A stretch of DNA of 64,000 bases. Source: Dendrolimus kikuchii. Lineage: Eukaryota; Arthropoda; Insecta; Lepidoptera; Lasiocampidae. Made by a program: the position numbers and the translations under genes. The notes under the pieces were generated by a model. The model was not told the origin of the DNA, made no database searches, and saw only the letters and a program-made list of their open reading frames with translations. Positions 11,263 to 21,895 of this stretch are shown piece after piece; within the stretch, counting starts at the first letter, position 1; each line of letters starts with the position of its first letter. The stretch lies in NCBI GenBank assembly GCA_019925095.2, contig CM034401.1, positions 14,482,338 through 14,546,337 on the forward strand, given 5' to 3'.

Positions 11263-11404
11263 CCACCGGTAGCTTGGACCCTAGGCCCCGCTGCCGACGG
11301 ACGTCATCTTTTTATATTTTTTTAATATGTATTTATTTTTTATATATATATGTATTAAAAAAACATAAAAAAGAATGTAAATAAATATATGTGAAATAAT
11401 AATA

Positions 11405-11476
11405 TCACCAAACGATAAAAAATCTTAGGGCTTCTTCACATGGTCACCAAACGAATCTTAGGGCTTCTTCACATGG
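11405..11476. repeat. Two-copy direct repeat next to the Dong-like 3' end
   Basis: Two units, 11405-11443 and 11444-11476, share TCACCAAACGA and AATCTTAGGGCTTCTTCACA. They differ by a 6-bp deletion in the second. They start immediately after the 3' AAT tract of the LINE. They could be a small host tandem repeat or a by-product of integration. Confidence 0.8.
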
Positions 11477-12419
11477 TGCGAAAAATTAAATGCATTTCTT
11501 GGAGTAGGGTAGTTTTAGGTAAACTAATTAAAACAATTTTTATTATAGTACAGGCAAACGTCGCAGTGTCTTAGATTTTGTACGAATGTTGTGAGTTATA
11601 ATACTTATACGGTTATAATTGTAACAAGTCAAATAGCTTTCTTTACCACATTGTAATATTTAAATATTGACTTAAATTTGTGTAATATTTAAAAAAGAAC
11701 TCTCGGTTGCTAAGTCGCAAAGAACAATAAAAGTTATATCTCCAGGAAAAACCATTGAAAGTGGTTCTCGAATTCTTAAGAATTTTTGTTTCTAGTGTTT
11801 GTAATCTACCTAAAAAGTCTGTTCAGCAGTTTTCAAGCGTATTAATAAATAGTTGTTGAATAAAGAATATCATAAATCAAAATTAAACAGAAAATAAAGA
11901 TAGTGTTATTTTTAGCGCCCATTCTTTTATATGAGCATTGTCTTAGAATTTATAGTAAAAGGTGTTATATGACTAATTATGTAAACATAAACATGTATAG
12001 TCTTCCTATGCGATCATAAAATAAATAAATCTGGAAAGTTCATAGCACGCTGTTTTCGTTATTTTCCTATGGAATCAATCATTGTCAATATTAAATATAC
12101 ACATTTAATTAAGTTTTGTTAAAATTGCTAGGGAATCTTAAAAAACTCAAAAGATGAAGAACTGTTGGCATGCAAAAAATCTATCATATGAGGTAAGCCG
12201 ATTTCGAAGTTACCCATGTGCATCAGGACGACGACCTAGCCATAAAGGGCATAGGTCAAAATACTTTGAAGATGCCGATATTAAGGCTTATCGATTGTTA
12301 ATGCATATTGAAATAGCATTAAAAATTAATGTTTTAATTATCGTTTGTGTTTTTAATATTAATTATTATGATATTTTTTTAATAGTTTATTTTGTAGATT
12401 GTTGTTGCTTGATTATTAT
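11477..12419. other. No gene recognised
   Basis: AT-rich unique sequence. No supported gene, RNA or repeat. Confidence 0.4.
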
Positions 12420-12883
12420 TGTTACGAGTTGCAGGACACGAATTAAAATGCCGTTGGAATTATTATAGAGTTTATTAGAACTATACAAACACGTACAACA
12501 CAGGTGCAAATATAACTGAACACAATCAGTCCAAACGTAATGCACGATTCAATAACCCGCGCAAAGTCCGTCACTAAATAGATTACCGTATGTACACAAG
12601 TCTTGCTCCGCTTGTGGTTATTGATCGACTGCCATCCAACCATTGGGGTATTGCTTTATACTGTACAAATACAATATGTCTGATCGACCGCGTGGACTGA
12701 ATTTCCTAGAATCACACCTGACTAAAGACTACCATAAAAAATTACAATAAACAAAGTGCTGTTTATCTAATCACAAATTTTAAACACAAAGTAAACAACA
12801 GAAGTCCAAATGCCGCAAAGGTAATAAAGCGTCTACAGGTATGCAGGTGTGAATTGTCTTTTGTCGGCGCTCAGGTCGTAACA
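12420..12883 (-). mobile_element. Solo LTR, family 1 (reverse orientation)
   Basis: The element begins TGTTACGAG and ends CGTAACA, with the TG...CA ends of an LTR. It is flanked by the 4-bp direct repeat TTAT on both sides (12416-12419 and 12884-12887). Its reverse complement aligns along its length with the LTR at 30731-31189, sharing AATTCACACCTG, the TATA region and the AATAAA signal. No internal retrotransposon genes lie next to it, so it is a solo LTR left by recombination. A 4-bp duplication fits Gypsy-type elements. Confidence 0.82.
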
Positions 12884-12984
12884 TTATTTTGCTATGCTTT
12901 CATAGCTTTTGTATAGTATTCGAACAGATCTGAAAGAAGACATACAAGATCCATAATTTCAACACACTTTTACAACTTATTATT

Positions 12985-13082
12985 ATAAAATTAAATTAAA
13001 TTAAATTAAAAAAAAAACCTTCAAAATAACAATAATAAAATTAACAAAAAATGTCCATCAGTCAGTCAGTCAGTCGGTCAGT
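12985..13082. repeat. Simple-sequence tracts
   Basis: An (AATTA)n-type tract near 12990-13005 is followed by an A run and AATAACAATAATAAAATT. Then (CAGT)n covers about 13058-13080. No function is implied. Confidence 0.8.
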
Positions 13083-13139
13083 CCTTTAAAGCAATTCCAT
13101 TCACATATATTTATAATTTCATCAAATTAATTATTATAT

Positions 13140-13448
13140 CTATGCAGCAATCTGCAACCAGTCCCAATACATTTTTGTTTGGTGCAGCCTGCTAGCAAGG
13201 GCCGCAATTATACTGTTTCTACACCCTTCAACTCTGGTCAAGAAATTTGCAATGCGACTTCTCCGAATAGCACAAAACGTGTTCAATCTAGCCTCAAGAA
13301 ACATACTCGAGACGACATAGGCCGTTACACTTGTTCCCCTGGCTAATTCAAACTGAAAATGAACGGCGGAGAAGTAAAATATCAACTTGTCGACATCATG
13401 TTTTATTGAACAAGATTTTAAAGACATCAAGTTACATTGGTAATCCAT
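13140..13448 (-). other. Unidentified 102-codon open frame, possibly transposon-derived
   Basis: The frame runs from ATG at 13448 to the stop near 13140. It has balanced composition for this AT-rich DNA and includes FELARGTSVTAYVVSS and RRSRIANFLTRVEGCRNS. I have a weak impression of similarity to LINE-associated proteins but cannot name a family. There are no splice signals or neighbours to place it in a gene. It may be a degraded transposon piece or chance. Confidence 0.25.
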
Positions 13449-13948
13449 ATTAATATAAAAATGTAATAGTAAATTTGTTTGGATGTTTGTTTCTGTACAG
13501 TCTTGAGAATAAACTTATGATGAGATTAGAGTTAAAAATAGGATAAGTTTTAATCCCGGACAATGATCTAGTTTCTGCATTCGTGGATATTTAAAGCGTA
13601 AAAGTAATACTGGCCAATATCGCAGCGTAGACTAATCCGTAATCTCGTCACCATGGTTGATAGATTGAATTAAATTCAAGGTGGAAGTGTACTTAAAGAA
13701 TCCCACTTCGATAAAAAGAGGTTTCAAGTTCGATCTCGAACATAATAAATCTTGGAAGTGACCTTTCTAAATTCCCAACAGGTTTGCTCTTGGAAATGCC
13801 TTTGAAATTTTATCCTGTTCCGATTGTTATCAGAATCAGCTACAGACCTGTCCACTATGTGTTATCCATTCTTGCTTGAGAAATGTTCAATACTACATCT
13901 GTATATTATATTTATTTATTATATTAACTCGTCTATTTTTTTTTTATT
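13449..13948. other. No gene recognised
   Basis: Contains AAGTTCGATCTCGAAC near 13730, which resembles a polymerase III B box, but there is no matching A box. Nothing else is supported. Confidence 0.35.
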
Positions 13949-14085
13949 CCAGGAGTTCAGCAGACAGGCAGACGGCCCACTTGATGGAAAACGGTTACCA
14001 TCGCCTATGGACAATTGCAACATCAAAGGTGTTACAAATGCGCTGCTGCTCTCTTAAGGGAGACTGCAACCTGGTTCAATTGTCT
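13949..14085 (-). mobile_element. Family A retroposon, truncated
   Basis: On the plus strand it reads AGGAGTTCAGCAGACAGGCA then GCGGTTACCATCGCCTATGG-type sequence and stops near 14085. Compared with the full copy at 28938-29241 only the 3' half remains. The sense strand is minus, because the A-rich AATAAA end of intact copies is on this side. Confidence 0.75.
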
Positions 14086-14112
14086 ATTTTATTGTCAATC
14101 TAATTGAGGTCT

Positions 14113-14240
14113 CGCGTGACCAAAAGCTGGCTTGCACCTAGAACAACGCGTCAGCGTTGCCATCCAACATGAAAATGCGGCCAGCATTTTGGGAACGCTC
14201 CCCGCCGAAAGTGATCTGGAGTCTATTTATTACTTATAGA
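14113..14240 (+). pseudogene. LINE-type C-terminal fragment
   Basis: One frame reads VAIQHENAASILGTLP, a motif I associate with the C-terminus of LINE-type reverse transcriptases. It starts in mid-protein and is out of frame with the upstream SVTKSW segment. Clade is not assigned. Confidence 0.4.
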
Positions 14241-14313
14241 TTACGTTATTTTGTAAGTATAGTTATATTTATAGTATAGTTTAATTTTAGTTTATATTAA
14301 TTTATTTCGGCCC

Positions 14314-14525
14314 TTAGGGCCGCTTGCATAAGGTTGCTTAAATTTATTTAAGAAACACAAAACGTATTTAACACCTTTAAACACAATTAGCGTCCTGCAC
14401 AACGTAAAATTTGCCGCTAAATATGTTTAAACAACAGTCAATACGTTTTGTGTAAAACATATTTAGGCAGTTTAATATGATTAACTAATTTTATTTAAAG
14501 GCGATCGTTATACAAGCGGCCCTAA
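14314..14525. mobile_element. MITE with terminal inverted repeats
   Basis: The ends are TTAGGGCCGCTTGCATAA (from 14314) and TTATACAAGCGGCCCTAA (to 14525), an 18-bp inverted repeat with one mismatch. The 212-bp interior is noncoding and itself has inverted words (AAAACGTATTTAA / AATACGTTTTGTG). TTA/TAA at the edges would suit a PIF/Harbinger-type target but is not a proven direct duplication. No transposase is present. Confidence 0.75.
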
Positions 14526-15271
14526 TTACTTTATTTTTAATATTTAATTTATTTATTATAACCATATTCAAAGATAGAGAACCAAATTTGAACTATAATA
14601 AGAGTGTGCTCTTATAATAAAATAGAACAGCTTTTAATTTTTCTTTTCTTTTCTGTGAAATCAATGACGGTGTCTAGAATTAGTTACCCGAGATGAAATA
14701 AAAAATGTTTATAAAGAAATACCCAAAATCATTTTGAAAATCCCCTAAACGTTTACAAATGAAGATAGAAAACAACTTATTGATAAAATGACAAAACCAA
14801 ATCCGCGAAGACTTAACCCTCGAAGTAAGGCATTAGTCTCGCTTCATTGGTTTCACAAGTGGTGATGGAACTGATTGGCCGGCTTTTCTTAACAATGCTC
14901 CAAATACAAAATCAATAAAGTCATAAATCGCATTTCTCTTCTTTGAAAGTCTACCTAATATTGTTTATAATAAAGCCGAAAATCTAGCAGCAATGTAGAT
15001 GTGCTTAGTTTTAGGTTCTATATGGAATCAATGCATCTGCTTATTCGGATTTCATGTTCCATTGATTGGCATTGTTAAGAGTCAACGCAGGGGTAGATCC
15101 ACTTGAATGTTTTGTGGAGTATCCAATTTTTAAAGACAAATAAGCGCAATTATCTGGAGTTTTTTAGACTGGAAAAAAGGATTTATTCTCAATCTGCAAT
15201 AAGATTGATAGCATTATAAATAAATTGTTTTTTGCGTTTTTTCATATCTTCTTTTTTCTTGCTAGAATAGT
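14526..15271. other. No gene recognised
   Basis: AT-rich sequence without recognised coding or repeat structure. Confidence 0.35.
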
Positions 15272-15550
15272 CACAGCAAACAGGCTGACTGCCCATCTGA
15301 TGAAAAGAAGTTACTGTCGCCTATGGATATTTGCAACAATAAAGGCGCTACCAACGTGATGCCGGCCTGGAAGGCGGAGGAATGGAACCTACACAACACA
15401 AATTCTGAAACACTGCAAGATTATTGTGGTGTCATGCTCTTGGGCCAGAGGCGGGAACCATCCAGAGGGCCATATGCCCTACTACCTGGCTGTTGGTGGT
15501 TTTGTCACCTCATACGACATGCCGTTCGGCTACAGAAATTAGTTTCTACT
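15272..15550 (-). mobile_element. Family A retroposon, diverged copy
   Basis: The order of segments is that of family A (CAGGCTGACTGCCCATCTGA, GTCGCCTATGGATATTTGCA, then the CCCTACTACCTGGCTG end). It has many substitutions and a shortened middle. It is the oldest-looking copy in the window. Confidence 0.65.
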
Positions 15551-15921
15551 TTCTTTAACAAATAAAAAGCTTCTTTGACTTTCTGTGCCTAGTGTCCACG
15601 AAAATATATCAATAAAATTGTTTAAGAAAGCTACGTGCTTTCTTGTTTGATCAATAAATGCATCAGATTTGAAACGTCCATGAGTAATAATTTTAGATTA
15701 GGTTAGATTATATAGCTTAAAATAAATTATTAACTAAACTGGCGATATAGGTAGAGCAGGGAAAAAATAGGACTGTACAATTTAAATATACACTAGTTTA
15801 TAAATTTAATACATATATAAATCCAGACATATTTATAGAATAACAATATATACGTATACACGAAGTTATCGAAATAAATATATTTATTAACATTATATAT
15901 AACAAACATTTTAAATTAACA

Positions 15922-16770
15922 CTAGCTGATGCCCGCGACTTCGTCCGCGTCGTGATCGCGATGTAGAATAATATCAGCGCCATCTAGTTGATTTAATATG
16001 GTGATGAAATACGCTAAGCTAGCCACTGTTTTTGTAAGAATTTACTTTTTCGCGGAATGCCGAAATAGTTTTTTAATGTACAAATTGTTTTGTTATTTTA
16101 TTGTATGATGATACCGGCAATATCAATACTCAATTAAGTGCATAAATTGTATAATAAGTTGTTTAAGTAATTTTTTTACTATCCCACAGGAAGTCTTTAA
16201 TTTTTCGGGATCAAAAGTATCCTCTATGTTGACCAGGGATATATATAAGCTACTACCATACAAAATTATAAAATCTCATTTAAATCGGTCCAGTCGTTTC
16301 GGAGATTAGCCCGTACAAACGAAAAAACAAAACAATTGAAAAAATCTAAATTCGTTCTATTTCACTTCTTACATCTTTATCCGTGCAGGAACGGAGAAAG
16401 AATACAATTTCCTGCGGCCAGGCGGTCTGTCGTAAGAGGCGACAAAACAACCCACAGCCAGGTGGTAGGGCATTTGCCCGAGTGGATGGCTACCACCCCT
16501 GGTCTAAAGTATGCCGCCATAACAACCTTGAGTTGTGTTCCGGCATTAGTGACCAAGTTCCAGTCTCCATTAAGAGAGCAGCAGCGCATTTGTAGCAACT
16601 TTGGTGTTGCAAATGTCCATAGGCGATGGTAACCGCTTTCCAACAAGTGGGCCGTCAGCCAGTCTGCTGATCTTCTGCAATAAAAATAAAAATAAAAAAA
16701 TCCCCCTGACTCGGTTTTAACTTTTTTTTTAAATCGTACAGAAATTCAACCTCTACTGTTTTATTATATG
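15922..16770 (-). mobile_element. Helitron-like nonautonomous element (CTAG end), split by a family A insertion
   Basis: On the plus strand it opens CACTAGCTGATGCCCGCGAC, the reverse complement of the CTAGT 3' terminus of lepidopteran Helitron-like (Lep1-type) elements. The sequence TTTTTCGGGATCAAAAGTAT and the end to about 16770 align in reverse with the copy at 32613-32884. Relative to that copy, 16376-16699 is an insertion. It carries no Rep/helicase gene, so it would depend on an autonomous partner. Confidence 0.7.
16376..16699 (+). mobile_element. Family A retroposon, complete, inside a Helitron-like element
   Basis: This copy defines the family. It starts TTTATCCGTGCAGGAACGG, ends CTGCAATAAAAATAAAAAT and is A-rich, so it has an AATAAA signal and retroposon-type tail on the plus strand. 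The uninterrupted Helitron copy near 32.68 kb reads ACATCCCCCTGAC in reverse, while here ATC flanks both sides of the insert. It is 324 bp with no tRNA-like head. The 3' ~90 bp (GGTGTTGCAAATGTCCATAG, GTGGGCCGTC) resembles the LINE tail at 3.03-3.10 kb. Confidence 0.8.
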
Positions 16771-16937
16771 TATAGTTATAGATATACTACAATAGATCAT
16801 GTAGTATGTACATGTTTACTATATTAGACATATTTATTTAAAGACAAATAGTATTTTGAATTTTAGAATTTCGTATTTTTTTATTAATTTTAATTAATTA
16901 TTTTGATTTATATTATTTTTTAATTTATATTTAGAGT

Positions 16938-17066
<129 letters not shown>

Positions 17067-17284
17067 TAAGAGTTGTGCCCAGTATTCGAGGCTATGTTAG
17101 AATTCTGATACTTAAATGTCACGAGACTACGAGACGAATATCACCATGTGATACATAAAGCAATACCTTCAAAACGTACAGCAATTTATGTCTTAGATTT
17201 TCTAATAACACATTTATTCTCCTTTCTACTTTAAAAGTCTTAGCTTTGGTCCCTTTTAAAATTATTATTCCTCATAGTAATAAA

Positions 17285-17692
17285 CATACATACATACATA
17301 CATAACTTCACGCCAGTTCCCTTGCGGGGTAGGCACGAACAACAGAGCGCCATTTAGGCCCATTCTTACACACCTCACTTGCTTCTTTGACATTCATAAC
17401 TCTTGTCATGCACACTCGTCTGTTCTTAAGGCTCCTGACATCACCCTCCGCTAGTACACGATCAATTTGATCATGGAAGGTGTGTCGTGGCCTTCCACGA
17501 CTTCTGCATCCATCCACTTTTGCATTGTATATCTGTTTAGTCATTCTTTCATCATGCATTCTTTCCACATGCCCGAACCACCGGAGCATTCCTTTCCTTA
17601 CCTTCACCCCGACACTCTCTTTCAGACCAACTCTCTTTCTTACTTCGGTATTACGAACGCGGTCCGCGAGCGTCACTCCGCAGATTTTGCGC
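17285..17692 (-). pseudogene. RTE-like LINE, 5'-truncated 3' end with target duplication
   Basis: The minus strand encodes the last ~122 residues of a non-LTR retrotransposon protein: MLRWFGHVERMHDER, KVDGCRSRGRPRHTF, then CKNGPKWRSVVRAYP and a TGA stop. Only a few bases separate the stop from a (ATGT)n tail. A very short 3' untranslated region with a simple tail is known for RTE elements. The 9-bp direct repeat AGTAATAAA flanks it (17276-17284, 17693-17701), so this is a complete insertion event of a 5'-truncated copy. RT and endonuclease domains are missing. Confidence 0.8.
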
Positions 17693-18109
17693 AGTAATAA
17701 AGTACTATCTAATTAACCCTGTTATTAAGAAACTCACTAAATATGTATTGATAGAGCGGATTTTATCATCTCGCTGAATACGTTCCCTAGGAAACCCCTG
17801 AAATGAATAGAAGAAACAAGATTCCATACACGTCCCTTGATCTAATAACATGTGGAGAATCGCGTGGAAAATAATATTCCCCGATCCTGTATTTAATGAA
17901 CGGTCAATATAATAATAACACATTGTGTTTATTTATTCGGGCGATGTCTCATAATAACTGGTATTTGTGTGTTTAATTCTATTCTATTGTATTTTATTTT
18001 AGTGTTGTGTTGCCATTTAAAAAAAATGTAATCCTTATAAAATCGTCAGGATCATCTGGCCGTCTGTTTGTGTTTGTATTTTATAGCCATTTTATAACAA
18101 TAATAATAA

Positions 18110-18166
18110 CATACATACATACATAACTTCACGCCAGTTCCCTTGCGGGGTAGGCACGAACAACAA
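18110..18166 (-). repeat. RTE-like LINE tail, 57-bp remnant
   Basis: It carries (ACAT)n then AACTTCACGCCAGTTCCCTT and GCGGGGTAGGCACGAACAAC, identical to the 3' end of the 17.3-kb copy. An AACAACAAC/AATAAT tract follows. The truncation is extreme. Confidence 0.8.
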
Positions 18167-18188
18167 CAACACAACAACAATAATAATA

Positions 18189-18497
18189 ACAGCCCAGAAA
18201 TGTCCCATACCTGGGCTCGGGCCTCCCGTTATTGGGGGGGGGGGGGAGGGAATGGACAGTATACTCGCCACGCTTGTCGAAGGCGGCTTGGCAGGTTTGA
18301 CACATCGGTTATCTCGACGTGCAGGTTGCATCACGATGTATTCCTTCACCGTTGTTAGCACGTGGTAATTGTAACAATATGCACATTAGGCCAGAAAACT
18401 GCCTAAGCGGTGCATGCGTTCCGGCCAAGATCCAACCCGCGCCCTTTGAGTCTGGGACGCGTGCATTAGCTATTATGCTACCACGACTTATAATCAT
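18189..18497 (-). mobile_element. tRNA-derived SINE, reverse copy
   Basis: The reverse complement aligns with 4815-5095: tail GGCTCGGGCC, body words GAAGGAATACATCGTGATGC and TTAGGCAGTTTTCTGGCC, and head with B box degenerate (GTTGGATCT for GTTCGATCC). A 12-G run at about 18235-18246 interrupts the tail. The damaged B box suggests it is inactive. Confidence 0.8.
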
Positions 18498-18549
18498 TTT
18501 ACGATAAACTATTTGTGTAGATGCAACCTAGCATAAGAATGTATTTCAG

Positions 18550-18640
18550 CTCTGTGGTTGATTGGTCTAAACCTTAGTTCACTTAGCTTCCTGAAACGTA
18601 GACACCCCCGGGTTCGATTTCTGGTATGGTAAATGTCCCT
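18550..18640 (+). repeat. Possible tRNA-like SINE head
   Basis: TTGGTCTAAACCTTAG could be an A box and GGGTTCGATTTCTGG (about 18610-18624) a B box at the usual spacing. No body or second copy was found, so the call is tentative. Confidence 0.35.
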
Positions 18641-18897
18641 AACAAACCTCCCTATTTATTACGATTTGGATGTCTGGAATCTGTCGCAGAGTTGTCCGTT
18701 GTATATTATCTATAACAAAAGCCTAACTTGCTTACCTATAGATATATAACGTATGATTTTTTTATTATTATTTGCCTCTCCCTAACAAACGAGTATGATA
18801 GGTATTTATTGTTTTGGTCACATAAGGACTTACTTTCTAATATAACTATTATTTGTCTAAATATACGTATTTACGTTTCGTCCTTACTAATTTCTTT

Positions 18898-18980
18898 TAT
18901 TGCACAAGTTCAGCAAACAGACAGAGAGCCAGCTGATGGAAAGCGGTTACCATCGCCTATGGATATTTGCAAAACTTCTA
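18898..18980 (-). mobile_element. Family A retroposon, 3' remnant
   Basis: Matches GTTCAGCAAACAGACAGAGA and AAAGCGGTTACCATCGCCTA of family A, then breaks off. It preserves only the LINE-like tail part. Confidence 0.7.
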
Positions 18981-19257
18981 TTATATGTATGTACTCTAGA
19001 TATTCTTATTATCTATAATAATATATTTTTAACAATATATGTTTTTGTTAGTCTGTCTATTGTTATATACACTGCTATTACACAATGATGTAGTGAAATC
19101 GCGAAAATATTATAAACCAGAGGTGGCTACCATAGATACACCCACCTTTTTGCTATGTTTCATCTACATAGACCTGATATTTTCCGAGACAAATTATTGT
19201 ATTCTTCAATGAGAGAGGGGGAGACAATTATGCCTTTTCTAGCTACATAACTCTAAA

Positions 19258-19320
19258 ACATAGAAAAAGCAAAACTTAGAAAAAGCAAAACTTAGAAAAA
19301 GCAAAACTTAGAAAAAGCAA
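19258..19320. repeat. 16-bp tandem repeat, ~3.7 units
   Basis: The unit AAAAAGCAAAACTTAG is repeated without mismatch, then decays into AAAAAGCAACAATT. A local minisatellite. Confidence 0.95.
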
Positions 19321-20875
19321 CAATTTAACTCTGGCCTTATCAAGAATACATAGATATCTATTTCTACACCAAATACCACCGTAATAGCCCAGACAAGCAG
19401 GACAGCGTATACAAACTTAATTATTGTCCGCTTCCATTCTGCAATATGAGATTTAAAGCTCAAATTAAGTGAATTAGAAACTTGAGAATACATTAAGCAA
19501 CCTTTGTTCCCCGTAGATCTCCTTACGCAAATTACACTTAAAATGGAACTAGATTACCGCGGAGAGGTTGGCAAGTCGACCATAGATTGGCTTTCAAATT
19601 ATCGTGGGTGGGTAAGGTACGTTAATATGTATGTAATACACAAATATAATATAAATAAAACGTTGATTTGTTTCCTCGTTCATGGTTTTAGAATTTACCT
19701 AATTTTTTTAAAGTTTGTTAAACTTATAAATACAATAGAAACTCGTGTTGTACATGAAATAATTTTTAACCCATGTAACACTAACGCCGTCTATTAGCGC
19801 TGCTTTTTATATTTTGTCAAATATCTACTTTAAAATACAGTTTGTATATTCACACATCAATTATTAAATAATAATTGTATAGCCTATCTAAATAATACTA
19901 AACATTAAGCTGGTCCTTCGAGCCTGATTTTAAGTATTTGTTTGTTTTTGTTACGTTTAGAAGCACCTAATGCAACCGGGATTTAATTCTAGGATAATAA
20001 TGGGAATAAATTGTCTAAATAATGTATTAAAATCATTATGTGACAGTAATACAAAGGTTTAATATCTGTAAACATCTCACGCACATCAAATCAGTTTCGC
20101 TAGATCAAATCCCCGATGTTTAGTTGACAATAGGGCAAATCAAGTAGCCTTTTATTACGTACAATTTTGGATTCTCTCGGTCAGTTGGCCGAGGGGTGTA
20201 ACAATAGTGTCCCCCGCAGATCTTGGGCCCGAAAACAAGGGTTTTACCCCAATTATGGTACGGATGCGTAATTATTTCCAGTAAGAATGTCTTAAAATAT
20301 GGGGACAGATGTGACGTGGTCTGTGGCGTAAATTTTATAAGCCCCTTTTTAGAGGGATCCGGGATTTGGGGCTTGTTTATCAGTTAATTTATACGTAACT
20401 GTTTTGAAGCTTCTTTTTTTTACAATATTGTTAAATATAGTGGAATGCCATTAGAATTAATTTATAATCAATATACACACTACACATGAGTTTCTACATA
20501 ACCAAGTACAAACATCAAGTAAAGTTTAAATTATTTTTTTTAACATTAAAAATATTTTTTATCTTTACTTTATTTTATTTTACTTTATTAGAATCTCCAA
20601 CAAAGGAGGATACATAACAGATTTATAAAATATTCATAACCTTAAATTTTTAATCAATCTGCTCCTGCAATTACTGCAGACCACGACATGCGTAAAAACT
20701 AAGTATATAAATTTAATGCGTAATATATAATACAATAATACTTATATAAAAAGATAAACAATATAATATTATATATTCGTGATAGAATACACAATTACAT
20801 ATATAAACAAATTAGTTTATTAATAAAAAATTGTATATGTCATAGGTACGAAGATTTCACCAGCCTTTATATTAT
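19321..20875. other. No gene recognised
   Basis: AT-rich. At 20170-20270 a GC-richer patch has GGTCAGTTGGCCGAGGGGTG, weakly tRNA/SINE-like, but no convincing B box. Nothing else is supported. Confidence 0.35.
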
Positions 20876-21895
20876 ACTAGAGTTTACCCCGTGGCCGCGC
20901 CGCGGGCCAACCTCTAGTGTCTGCTTCTTGTTTAAAGAGCAGGCGTTAATACATTATTTTTATGTTAGTGCTATTTGCACTCGGAACTTTAATTTCATTT
21001 TATATCGCAAAGTATCCTATCTCCGGGCATGAAAAGTATTTATGACCATTTTCGGTATTAAAACTACATTTATACAAAATTACAGCAAAACCGATCCAGT
21101 ATCATTAGTAGTTTTCCATGAAAGTTTACCAGAAAGACATATCGAGTTACTATCGCATTTTTTATAGACGATGAATTTTTATATTTACAAACTTGAGAAA
21201 TGATTGGTCTCATCCAAACTTTCGTCCTTTATTTCAAACCATCCTAGCTAATTTATCTGTGAAAACTACATAAATGACAAAAAGGACAAATCGGACAAAA
21301 AGGACAAAAAGGACAAATCGGACAAAAAGGACAAATTGGACCAAAAGGTCAAATCAGACAACAAGGACAAATCGGACAAATCGGACAAAAAAGACAAATC
21401 AGACAAAAAGGACAAATTGGCCAAAAAGGACAAATAGGAGAAAAAGGACAAATTGGACAAAAGGACAAATCGGACCAAAAAGAACAAATCGGTCAAAAAG
21501 TACAAATCGAACAGATCGGACAAAGATGACCAAAATGACGAAAATGGAAAATCACAAAAAACCTATCCCACTTTTTGGGATAACCTTTACATAAATCTAT
21601 CCCCTTATCCGGGATAAATGGTATGCCTTGTGTACCCTCGGTATTAAAATTACATGTTTACCGAATTTCAACTAAAGCGGTTTAGTAGCTTTTCCGTAAA
21701 AGCATAACAAACAGAAAGACAAATATATTTTTATTCGGAAACTATCCCATTTTTCAGGATAAAAAGTATCCTATGTTCATTCGAGGCATCGAAAGTATAT
21801 ATATATACTGAGTTGCAGCCAAATCGGTCCAGTAGTTTTTTCGTGAAAACGGAACAGGCAGACAGATAGAGTTACTTTTATAATATTAATAGGGA
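20876..21895 (-). mobile_element. Helitron-like element containing a 9-bp satellite
   Basis: The plus strand opens ACTAGAGTTTACCCCGTGGC, the reverse of a CTAGT 3' end with a GC-rich hairpin (GGCCGCGCCGCGGGCC). It closes TTACTTTTATAATATTAATA GGGAT, the usual 5' region. Repeated modules such as ACCGATCCAGTA / AAATCGGTCCAGTAG and TATCCCATTTTTCAGGATAA occur inside. No protein gene is present; the expanded array at 21274-21545 is internal. Confidence 0.6.
21274..21545. repeat. 9-bp tandem array (ACAAAAAGG / ACAAATCGG)
   Basis: About 30 units of a 9-mer alternate between ACAAAAAGG and ACAAATCGG types with point changes. Because 9 is a multiple of three, frames stay open on both strands and give artificial Thr/Lys/Arg-rich or Ser/Leu/Asp-rich peptides; these are not genes. 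Confidence 0.95.

Larger units (their letters stand above)
7319..11404 (+). mobile_element. Dong/R4-like LINE, nearly full length, in a TAA microsatellite
   Basis: The element is bounded by an (AAT)n tract at 7319-7341 and a short AATAATAATA stretch at 11395-11404. Dong elements of silkworm are known to insert into TAA repeats, and the encoded protein fits the R4 clade with its restriction-like endonuclease. The 5' untranslated part is about 230-300 bp, the single long frame about 3.5-3.7 kb, and the 3' untranslated part about 140 bp ending A/T-rich. No LTRs or terminal inverted repeats are present. The exact ends are uncertain because the flanks are the same simple repeat. Confidence 0.8.

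Noticed and set aside
13058..13080. (CAGT)n as a CRISPR-like or regulatory array
   Set aside because: A plain tetranucleotide microsatellite without spacers.
21266..21594. Long open frames on both strands giving Thr/Lys/Arg- and Ser/Leu/Asp-rich peptides
   Set aside because: They are products of the 9-bp tandem array, whose period keeps all frames open.
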